Source: an uncultured Bacteroidales bacterium (GTDB lineage: Bacteria; Bacteroidota; Bacteroidia; Bacteroidales; Paludibacteraceae). Taken from it: DNA of 64,000 nt. A program made the position numbers and the translations under genes. This document shows, in pieces, positions 41,245 through 48,168 of the stretch. Below the pieces are notes generated by a model. It did no database searches, was not told the DNA's origin, and saw only the letters and a list, made by a program, of their open reading frames with translations. Each line of letters starts with the position of its first letter. Within the stretch, counting starts at the first letter, position 1. Location of the stretch: the NCBI GenBank assembly GCA_934728255.1, contig CAKVEC010000002.1:248001-312000 (forward strand), read 5' to 3'.

Positions 41245-41966
41245 AAACGGCAGCAAGACATATCGCCATATTGAGCACATTGCTCCTCGCAGCAGCAATG
41301 CCCGCACCTGCCCAACCGCGCCTGCGCGTACCTGAGATGTATGTGGGGTTGCACGGCGGCGTGATAGCGTCCACGGTGCAGTTCTCGCCCACGGTGGCAA
41401 ACATGTCGCCAATAACCGGAGCGGTAGTGCTCGGCGGAAACGGCGGATTGGTATTCCGCTACAGTGCACAGAAATGCTGCGCCGTACAGGTGGAACTCAA
41501 CTATATGCAACGCGGGTGGCGCGAAGCCAACACCGACGGCGCATACACACGTGCGCTACACTATATAGAACTGCCGTTCCTGATGCATATTTATTTCGGC
41601 AGTCCGTCATTCCGCGGGTTTATCAACCTCGGTCCGCAAATAGGCTACTGCGTCTATGATGATAAGGGGAGCGGTGTACGCCAAACCGAGTCCGTCCATC
41701 AGTACGCCCCGTTGGACAAAGCATTTGACTGGGGAGCAGCAGGCGGATTGGGAATATATTACCGCTCGAAGAAAGCGGGACTCTATCAGATAGAAGCACG
41801 GTTCAACTACAGCCTCGGCACAATCTTTGCAAATAGTGCCACAGACTATTTTTCGCAGTCGAACCCGATGAACTTGAGTATCAACTTCGCATGGCTATGG
41901 GAGATACGTCCCTGCAAAAAACAGCAGTTACCAAGCGGTTGGATACCAATGAAAGCGGCGAAATAG
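41241..41966 (+). CDS. PorT-family outer-membrane beta-barrel protein
   Basis: A 241-residue protein read from TTG at 41241, overlapping the previous stop as TTGA; no suitable ATG precedes the signal peptide (AILSTLLLAAAMPAPAQ). The strands VPEMYVGLHGGVIASTV, GGNGGLVFRYSAQKCCAVQVELNYMQRGW and IELPFLMHIYFG follow the PorT-like barrel pattern. PorT itself supports T9SS, but the broad family is diverse, so the specific role is not inferred. Co-transcription with the LysM protein is certain from the overlap; the pair may form an envelope unit. Confidence 0.83.
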   Translation: MKTAARHIAILSTLLLAAAMPAPAQPRLRVPEMYVGLHGGVIASTVQFSPTVANMSPITGAVVLGGNGGLVFRYSAQKCCAVQVELNYMQRGWREANTDGAYTRALHYIELPFLMHIYFGSPSFRGFINLGPQIGYCVYDDKGSGVRQTESVHQYAPLDKAFDWGAAGGLGIYYRSKKAGLYQIEARFNYSLGTIFANSATDYFSQSNPMNLSINFAWLWEIRPCKKQQLPSGWIPMKAAK

Positions 41967-42007
41967 CAGAGAGATATAGATATAACAACTACTAAAACTA
42001 CAATACA

Positions 42008-42853
42008 ATGAAAACTAACTACGAGATTCGTTATGCGGCAAACCCGGTTGATGCCAAAAGTTACGACACCGGGCGTTTGCGCAAGGACTTTCTGATTGAG
42101 CGTGTATTTGCCCCGAACGAGGTGAATATGGTCTATTCGATGTACGACCGTATGGTGGTAGGCGGTGCAATGCCCGTAGGCGAGGTGCTGCCATTGGAGG
42201 CGATTGACCCGCTGAAAGCCCCCTATTTCCTAACCCGCCGCGAGATGGGTATCTACAATGTAGGACAAGGTAAAGGCTTGGTACACGTTGACGGGGAGAC
42301 GTTTGAACTCGGGTACAAAGAGGCATTGTATCTCGGTCGCGGCGACCGCCAAGTATCGTTTGAGTCGGCAGACAGCAACAGCCCTGCACTATTCTATTTC
42401 CTTTCGGCTACTGCACACACCACTTACCCCGACAAGAAAGTTACGAAAGCGGACGCCGTGGTAGCGCATATGGGCAGTCTTGAGATGTCCAACGAGCGTG
42501 ATATTAACAAGATGATTGTCAATCAGGTACTGCCGACCTGCCAACTGCAGATGGGTATGACCGAACTGGCACCGGGCAGCGTATGGAACACGATGCCTGC
42601 ACACGTTCACAGCCGCCGTATGGAAGCGTATTTCTATTTCGAACTGCCGGAAGACCAGGCTATCTGCCACTTTATGGGTGAAGTAAACGAAACCCGCCAT
42701 ATATGGATGCGTGGAAACCAAGCCGTTCTCTCGCCCGAGTGGTCGATTCATAGTGCTGCAGCCACCCACAACTATACGTTTATCTGGGGTATGGCAGGCG
42801 AAAATCTCGACTACGGCGACCAGGATTTCAGCAAAATAACCGACTTAAAATAA
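42008..42853 (+). CDS. kduI: 5-dehydro-4-deoxy-D-glucuronate isomerase
   Basis: A 281-residue cupin-like zinc isomerase, converting 5-keto-4-deoxyuronate to 3-deoxy-D-glycero-2,5-hexodiulosonate. Signatures: MVVGGAMPVGEVLPLEAIDPLKAPYFLTRREMGIYNVG, ALYLGRGDRQVSFES, TPAHVHSRRMEAYFYFELPED carrying the metal-binding His-x-His and Glu, and SPEWSIHSAAATHNYTFIWGMAGENLDYGD. Length matches E. coli KduI (278). Followed after 74 bases by kduD. Confidence 0.96.
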   Translation: MKTNYEIRYAANPVDAKSYDTGRLRKDFLIERVFAPNEVNMVYSMYDRMVVGGAMPVGEVLPLEAIDPLKAPYFLTRREMGIYNVGQGKGLVHVDGETFELGYKEALYLGRGDRQVSFESADSNSPALFYFLSATAHTTYPDKKVTKADAVVAHMGSLEMSNERDINKMIVNQVLPTCQLQMGMTELAPGSVWNTMPAHVHSRRMEAYFYFELPEDQAICHFMGEVNETRHIWMRGNQAVLSPEWSIHSAAATHNYTFIWGMAGENLDYGDQDFSKITDLK

Positions 42854-42927
42854 AGTGTAACCGATAGTACAAAGAGGTGCTATCCTATAACCAAGATATA
42901 ACTAACCACAAACAAAATCATACAACA

Positions 42928-43731
42928 ATGAACAATCTTTTTTCTTTGGAAGGCAAGAACGCCTGGATTACGGGTGCGTCGTACGGCATTGGTTTCAACA
43001 TCGCCAAAGCGTTTGTTGAGGCAGGTATCAAGAATATCATTTTCAACGACATCAACGAGGCTGCTCTTGAGCGCGGACTGAAGAACTACGCCGATGCGGG
43101 TATCACTAATGTCAAAGGCTATGTGTGCGATGTAACGAAAGAGGACGATGTAAAAGCCCTGGTAGAACAAATCCACAAAGAGGTAGGGCAGATTGATATT
43201 CTCGTAAACAACGCAGGTATTATCAAGCGTATCCCGATGCACGAGATGAAGCGTGCCGACTTCCAGCAGGTGATTGACGTAGACTTGGTAGCACCATTTA
43301 TTGTCAGTTCCGCCGTATTGCCCGAGATGATGGAGCGCCGTGAGGGCAAGATTATCAATATCTGCTCTATGATGTCCGAACTCGGACGTGAGACGGTCAG
43401 TGCTTATGCCGCAGCCAAAGGCGGACTGAAGATGCTGACGCGCAACATCTGCTCCGAGTACGGATCATACAATATCCAGTGCAACGGTATCGGTCCGGGT
43501 TATATTGCAACCCCTCAAACGGCTCCGCTGCGTGAGAGACAACCCGATGGCAGCCGCCATCCGTTTGACAAGTTCATCTGTGCCAAGACCCCTGCAGGTC
43601 GCTGGTTGGAGCCGAGCGAGTTGGGCGGTCCTGCCGTGTTCCTGGCTTCACACGCTTCGGATGCAGTGAACGGTCATATCCTCTATGTGGACGGCGGTAT
43701 CCTTGCTTATATAGGGAAACAGCCGGAGTAA
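42928..43731 (+). CDS. kduD: 2-dehydro-3-deoxy-D-gluconate dehydrogenase (KduD)
   Basis: About 267 residues from MNNLFSLEGKNAW at 42928; short-chain dehydrogenase. GASYGIGFNIAKAF (NAD site, about 15-28), NNAGI, and SAYAAAKGGLKML with the catalytic Tyr-x3-Lys; the C-terminus NGHILYVDGGILAYIGKQ is specific to the KduD group. It reduces the KduI product to 2-keto-3-deoxygluconate with NADH. The kinase and aldolase (KdgK, KdgA) are not in the window. Its stop codon is the first triplet of a 7-nt TAATTNN array that runs exactly to the next start codon. Confidence 0.95.
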   Translation: MNNLFSLEGKNAWITGASYGIGFNIAKAFVEAGIKNIIFNDINEAALERGLKNYADAGITNVKGYVCDVTKEDDVKALVEQIHKEVGQIDILVNNAGIIKRIPMHEMKRADFQQVIDVDLVAPFIVSSAVLPEMMERREGKIINICSMMSELGRETVSAYAAAKGGLKMLTRNICSEYGSYNIQCNGIGPGYIATPQTAPLRERQPDGSRHPFDKFICAKTPAGRWLEPSELGGPAVFLASHASDAVNGHILYVDGGILAYIGKQPE

Positions 43732-43763
43732 TTTGTAATTGGTAATTAGTAATTTGTAATTAT
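43729..43763. repeat. 7-nt TAATTNN array joining kduD to the DUF4861 gene
   Basis: Five units start at 43729, 43736, 43743, 43750 and 43757. The first TAA is the kduD stop; the last unit, TAATTAT, supplies the A and T of the DUF4861 ATG at 43762. The whole intergenic region is the array. Confidence 0.93.
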
Positions 43764-44673
43764 GAGGAAGTACCTCTATTTTATGGCATGTCTGTTTGTG
43801 TTGGCTGCTTGTCAGCCAACCGAGCAGGCTCGTGTCTATGGGCGTTATGTACCAGAGCGCAAAGACGATTTTGCGTGGGAAAACGAGTATGCTGCTTTCC
43901 GTATGTACGGACCTGCTTTGCTGCCCGAGAACCCGTCCAACGGCGTGGATCTGTGGCTTAAGACATCGCCCGAATTGGTAGTGGACAGTTTCTACTACCG
44001 CGAGCACGTTCTCGGTTTGCCCTACCATATCAACTACGGCAAGGGACTGGATTGCTACAAAGTGGCGCATACTGTCGGTTGCGGCGGATTGGCTATTGTG
44101 GCTGACAGCACGCTGTATGTAGGCGGTCCATATTCTTCGTGGGAGATATTGGAGCAGACACCGGACAAGTTCGTATTCAAACTGACGTATGACAGTCTGT
44201 TGGTTTGCGACCAGATTATGGACGGCACTATTACTATCACAGCCGAGGCGGGGAAAATGCTCAACCGTGCCGATGTGGTAGTGAATTGCCGTACGAAGAT
44301 ACGCTTGCCGCAACTCTATGTGGGCGGTGGTATCTACCTGCACGACACGATTGACAACGTGATGCAATGTGCTAAATGCGGGGCTGTGGCTTATGCTGAA
44401 GACGCTTTGTCGGACAAGCAGGCTGCGCAGATGAACTTCGACTACAACGGTTCGACCTCGCAGGGACGTGATTATGTAGCCGTTATCACCCCCGGTGCTA
44501 CCCGTCAGGAGATATTGGACGGCAGTCTGCTCTCGCTGCGCGAGTACCACGTAGGCGATACACTGACCTACTATTTCGGTGCATGCTGGAGCGAGTGGTC
44601 GGACGGCGAGAAGGCAATGCCAACCGACGAGAGTTGGTTTGAGGCGGTGCGCGATTTCGCCAAGACACTGTAA
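43762..44673 (+). CDS. DUF4861 family lipoprotein
   Basis: A 303-residue protein with lipobox FVLAAC (Cys about residue 18). RVYGRYVPERKDDFAWENEYAAFRMYGPAL, SNGVDLWLKTSPELVVDSFY and YHINYGKGLDCYKVAHTVGCGGLAI are DUF4861 signatures; the family occurs with pectin and unsaturated-uronate genes in Bacteroidota. A galactose-mutarotase-like or lyase-like fold is suspected, but no activity can be assigned. Position after kduD supports a role in the same pathway. There is no Shine-Dalgarno sequence because the entire upstream gap is repeat. Confidence 0.88.
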   Translation: MRKYLYFMACLFVLAACQPTEQARVYGRYVPERKDDFAWENEYAAFRMYGPALLPENPSNGVDLWLKTSPELVVDSFYYREHVLGLPYHINYGKGLDCYKVAHTVGCGGLAIVADSTLYVGGPYSSWEILEQTPDKFVFKLTYDSLLVCDQIMDGTITITAEAGKMLNRADVVVNCRTKIRLPQLYVGGGIYLHDTIDNVMQCAKCGAVAYAEDALSDKQAAQMNFDYNGSTSQGRDYVAVITPGATRQEILDGSLLSLREYHVGDTLTYYFGACWSEWSDGEKAMPTDESWFEAVRDFAKTL

Positions 44674-44710
44674 TGATAAAATACATAAACAAAACAGCGG
44701 TATAAAAGCA

Positions 44711-44757
44711 GGCTATCCTCTCGGTATCCACCCGACATCCACCTTACTTTTCTATAC
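44711..44757. repeat. 11-bp-phased ATCC array
   Basis: ATCC cores at 44715, 44726 and 44737, then CCTTACTTTTCTATAC. Read on the other strand it closely matches the GGAT half of the element upstream of gldG, including GGATACCGAGAGGATAG-like order. Confidence 0.85.
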
Positions 44758-44798
44758 GGACGATACGGTGAATTTTATTTATGATTTTTATCAAATAA

Positions 44799-44910
44799 GC
44801 ATATAATTATCCACGAATTAATCCTATAATACCACAGCAAGCAAAAGGAATTAATGGATAATTAATGGGGAATTATATGTTTAATTAACGTCTAATTATA
44901 CGATAATTAA
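44799..44910. repeat. 11-bp-phased AATTA array upstream of the GT9 gene
   Basis: AATTA cores at 44849, 44860, 44871, 44883, 44894 and 44905 (steps 11, 11, 12, 11, 11); the GT9 ATG is at 44916, another 11 bp. A second, inverted set with ATAATTATCCACG lies at about 44801-44825. The right half matches the element upstream of glnS unit for unit. No TAnnTTTG box is apparent in this 242-base spacer, which otherwise holds the ATCC array and nothing else I can name. Confidence 0.85.
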
Positions 44911-44915
44911 CGTTT

Positions 44916-45914
44916 ATGACGTATTTAGTACTGCGTTTCTCTACGCTTGGCAATGTGGCGATGACGGTTCCCGTTATTGCATCGGTGAGCGCACTGCACC
45001 CCGATGACGAGTTTATCGTAGTGGCGAAGAAACGGTTGAGTGCTATGTACTACGGGCTGCCCAACGTACACTTTCACGAGGCGGAACTGACCTCAACAGG
45101 GAGTCTGTTGCGTCTTTACAAAGACTTGAAGCAGTACAAGATAGATGCGGTGGTTGACTTGCAAAAAGTGCCCCGCACGTGGTTGCTGCGAATGCTATTT
45201 CGTCTGCGTGGAAGCCGCACCTATAGTGTGGACTATGGGCGGTGGAAAAAGTTTCTCATCACGGTGTGCGGTTTGCGCCTGTCGCAGCCGCTACCTACTG
45301 AGTTTGAGCGTTACAGAGCCGCTTTTGGCAAAGCGGGGTTGGAGAGCGACGACCATTTCACCGCCTTGTCGGTAAACGAACCCGCCCGACAAGCGGTGGC
45401 GGAGCAGTTCGGCGAGAAACACGGCAAATGGATTGGCATTGCCCCTTTTGCCAAATCGAAATCGAATATGCTGCCATACAGGGTAACGAAAGAGGTGATA
45501 GCCCGCCTATCTGCAGAGCCCGAAACACGATTGTTTCTGTTCGGAGCGGGACAGATAGAGTGCGAGATGCTCAGGCAGTGGGCAAGCGTTTTCCCCCGCA
45601 CGACGAGTGTCGCCGGTCGGTTGCCGCTTGAGCAGGAGTTAGAACTGATGCGCTGTTTGGATTGTATGGTCTGTATGGACTCCGCCAACCAGCACCTCAG
45701 TTCGTTGGTCGGACTACGCGCCGTGAGTGTCTGGTGCGGCACCCATCCGAAATTAGGTTTTACGGGTTGGAAACAGGATACGAAAGATATTGTACAACTC
45801 GACCATATAGCCTGCCGCCCGTGTACGTGCCACGGGACAAATAGTTGCCGCTACCGCAATTTTGCGTGCAGAGATATAGATGCAGAACAAATTATAAAAC
45901 GAATATATGAGTAA
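44916..45914 (+). CDS. glycosyltransferase family 9 (heptosyltransferase-like)
   Basis: A 332-residue GT-B enzyme of the ADP-heptose:LPS heptosyltransferase family. YLVLRFSTLGNVAMTVPVIASV is the N-terminal block (usual form RxxxLGDxxxxxP); WIGIAPFAKSKSNMLPY and MDSANQHLSSLVGLRAVSVWCGTHPKLGFTGWKQ are the nucleotide-sugar site and the family D-S-x-x-x-H-L motif. Acts at the inner face of the inner membrane in LPS core or related glycan assembly. It overlaps parA by eight bases, an unexpected partner for chromosome segregation genes. Confidence 0.9.
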   Translation: MTYLVLRFSTLGNVAMTVPVIASVSALHPDDEFIVVAKKRLSAMYYGLPNVHFHEAELTSTGSLLRLYKDLKQYKIDAVVDLQKVPRTWLLRMLFRLRGSRTYSVDYGRWKKFLITVCGLRLSQPLPTEFERYRAAFGKAGLESDDHFTALSVNEPARQAVAEQFGEKHGKWIGIAPFAKSKSNMLPYRVTKEVIARLSAEPETRLFLFGAGQIECEMLRQWASVFPRTTSVAGRLPLEQELELMRCLDCMVCMDSANQHLSSLVGLRAVSVWCGTHPKLGFTGWKQDTKDIVQLDHIACRPCTCHGTNSCRYRNFACRDIDAEQIIKRIYE

Positions 45915-46671
45915 AATTATTTCATTGGCAAACCAGAAAGGTGGTGTAGGAAAGACCACGACGTCGATCAACCTTGCCGCCGCTTTAGCACAACAGAAAA
46001 AGAAAGTGCTTCTCGTGGACGCTGACCCGCAGGCCAACGCCTCCTCGGGCTTGGGCATTGAGATACGCGACCTCGAGAATACGATTTACGAGTGCCTGAT
46101 CAACGGTATAGACCCGCATACGGCGGTTGTTCCGACATCGGTAGAGAACCTCTATTTGATACCGAGCCATATTGACCTTGTGGGCGCAGAGATAGAGATG
46201 CTCAATATAGACAACCGCGAGACGCTGCTCAAGAATATATTATCGCAGGTACGCGCAGAATACGATTATATCTTGATAGACTGCTCTCCGTCGTTGGGGT
46301 TGATTACCGTAAATGCTCTCACGGCAAGCGACAGCGTGATAATACCCGTACAATGTGAGTTCTTCGCCCTTGAGGGTATTGCCAAACTGCTCAATACGAT
46401 CAAGATCATCAAATCGAAACTCAATCCGTCGTTGCAGATCGAGGGCTTCCTGCTGACGATGTACGACAACCGTCTGCGCCTGAGCAACCAGGTGTACGAG
46501 GAGGTGAAACGCCACTTCGGCGACTTGGTTTTCAACTCCGTCATCTCGCGTAATGTCCGCCTGAGCGAAGCACCGAGTCACGGTATGTCGGTACTGGAAT
46601 ATGACCCGCAGAGCAAAGGCGCACAAAACTATGTATCATTGGCCAAGGAACTGATTCGCCGCCAACAATAA
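45907..46671 (+). CDS. parA: chromosome-partitioning ATPase ParA
   Basis: A 254-residue ATPase of the ParA/Soj family. Deviant Walker A KGGVGKTTTSINLA is at about residues 10-23; VLLVDADPQANASSGLG and DYILIDCSPSLGLITVNAL are the A' and Walker B regions. It dimerises on ATP, binds DNA nonspecifically and moves ParB-parS complexes. Short length without an N-terminal HTH identifies the chromosomal type. Overlaps the GT9 gene and is followed by parB after 13 bases. Confidence 0.96.
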   Translation: MSKIISLANQKGGVGKTTTSINLAAALAQQKKKVLLVDADPQANASSGLGIEIRDLENTIYECLINGIDPHTAVVPTSVENLYLIPSHIDLVGAEIEMLNIDNRETLLKNILSQVRAEYDYILIDCSPSLGLITVNALTASDSVIIPVQCEFFALEGIAKLLNTIKIIKSKLNPSLQIEGFLLTMYDNRLRLSNQVYEEVKRHFGDLVFNSVISRNVRLSEAPSHGMSVLEYDPQSKGAQNYVSLAKELIRRQQ

Positions 46672-46684
46672 TAAACAGAGCATT

Positions 46685-47527
46685 ATGAAAAAGATGACAG
46701 GACTGGGGCGCGGTTTGGACGCCCTGATTGATACGACCCATGTGGATACCAACGGCGGGAGCAGCATCAGCGAGGTGGAACTGAGTAAGATAGTAGCCAA
46801 CCCCGACCAGCCGCGTCGTAACTTCGACGAGGACGCCTTGGCGGAACTGGCGGACTCTATCCGCGAGCACGGCGTTATCTCGCCTATCACACTGCGCAAG
46901 AATGACGACGGTACCTATATGATTATTGCGGGCGAGCGTCGTTTCCGTGCATCAAAGATGGCGGGTCTCAATTCCATTCCCGCCTATATCCGTACCGCCA
47001 AAGACGAGCAGGTGATGGAATGGGCATTGATTGAGAACATTCAGCGCGAGGACTTGGACGCTATCGAGATAGCCCTTGCTTATCAGCGGCTTATGGACGA
47101 GTACCAACTGACCCAGGAGCGTATGTCGGAGCGTGTGGGCAAGAAACGCGCCACCGTGGCAAACTACCTGCGCCTGCTCAAACTGCCCGCCGAGATACAG
47201 ATGGGTATCAAGGAGAAAAAGATTGATATGGGGCACGCCCGCGCTATCCTCGGTTCGCAATCCACCGAGCAGCAACTCGACCTCTACCAGCGTATTCTCT
47301 CCGAGGGGTTGTCCGTGCGCAAAGTGGAGCAGTTGGTCAGCGAGGACAAACCGCAGAAACCCGCCAAAGCAAAAGCCGCCAAGAAAGAGAGCAACCCGCA
47401 GTATGTGCAATTGGAACAGCAACTCGGCGAGGCTATCGGCAGGAAAGTGAAGATTGCCGACGGCAAACTGACTATATTCTTCAACGGCGAAGAAGACCTC
47501 TATTCTATATTGGAACGTTTGCATTGA
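46685..47527 (+). CDS. parB: chromosome-partitioning protein ParB
   Basis: A 280-residue CTP-dependent DNA clamp. The N-terminal CTP-binding domain shows ISEVELSKIVANPDQPRRNFDEDALAELADSIREHGVISPI and GERRFRASKMAG; the HTH is ERMSERVGKKRATVANYLRLLKLP. The C-terminal dimerisation region is LEQQLGEAIGRKVKIADGKLTI. I found no 16-bp TGTTnCACGTGnAACA-like parS site in the window. Its TGA stop overlaps the TTG start of the DUF5683 gene. Confidence 0.96.
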   Translation: MKKMTGLGRGLDALIDTTHVDTNGGSSISEVELSKIVANPDQPRRNFDEDALAELADSIREHGVISPITLRKNDDGTYMIIAGERRFRASKMAGLNSIPAYIRTAKDEQVMEWALIENIQREDLDAIEIALAYQRLMDEYQLTQERMSERVGKKRATVANYLRLLKLPAEIQMGIKEKKIDMGHARAILGSQSTEQQLDLYQRILSEGLSVRKVEQLVSEDKPQKPAKAKAAKKESNPQYVQLEQQLGEAIGRKVKIADGKLTIFFNGEEDLYSILERLH

Positions 47528-48168
47528 AGCGTCTGCTGACCATATTGTTTGCCGTAGTTCCGTGCCTGCTTATGGCGCAGAACGATGTCATATACCATAC
47601 CCCGGACACAACGACTACCGACGAGGAGCAGTACCGCTACTATGTGGACTTGACCCGCCGCCCCGATGCACTCAAGGCAGTATGGCTCGGGGCAATTATC
47701 CCCGGTGCGGGGCAGATATACAACGGCAGTTATTGGAAACTACCTATCGTCTATGGCGGTCTGATGGGCTGCGGCTATGCGATTTCGCTGAACCAATCGC
47801 GATATAACAGTTACAAGACCGCCTACCGCGACCTGTACAACGACTCGCAGGCCGGATTGGTAAACGATGACCCTGCGAAGTCCTACAATGCCATTCTGCC
47901 CGAGGGGTATGACATTGACCGCCTCGGCGGTGTGAGCAAATACACCTCAACGCTCCAGAACTGGCAAAGCAACTACCGCCGCTACCGCGACTGGAGCATT
48001 GTGGCAACGATAGTGGTGTATGCACTCTCACTTGTGGATGCCTACGTGGATGCCCAACTATTTGATTTTGATATTTCACCCGACCTGACACTGAATGTGG
48101 AGCCGCAGATTTACTACGACCTGCAGCAACAACGCAGTGCAGAGGTCAAATTAGCCATAACATTTTGA
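47524..48168 (+). CDS. DUF5683 family exported membrane protein
   Basis: A 214-residue protein read from TTG at 47524 in the overlap TTGA; signal peptide about 1-19 (LLTILFAVVPCLLMAQ). The DUF5683 core is evident in DALKAVWLGAIIPGAGQIYNGSYWKLPIVYGGLMGCGYAISLNQSRYN, and WSIVATIVVYALSLVDAYVDAQLFDF gives a second membrane segment. It is a regular neighbour of parB and mltD in Bacteroidota; function unknown. Start choice depends on accepting TTG, since no in-frame ATG precedes the signal peptide. Confidence 0.86.
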   Translation: MKRLLTILFAVVPCLLMAQNDVIYHTPDTTTTDEEQYRYYVDLTRRPDALKAVWLGAIIPGAGQIYNGSYWKLPIVYGGLMGCGYAISLNQSRYNSYKTAYRDLYNDSQAGLVNDDPAKSYNAILPEGYDIDRLGGVSKYTSTLQNWQSNYRRYRDWSIVATIVVYALSLVDAYVDAQLFDFDISPDLTLNVEPQIYYDLQQQRSAEVKLAITF

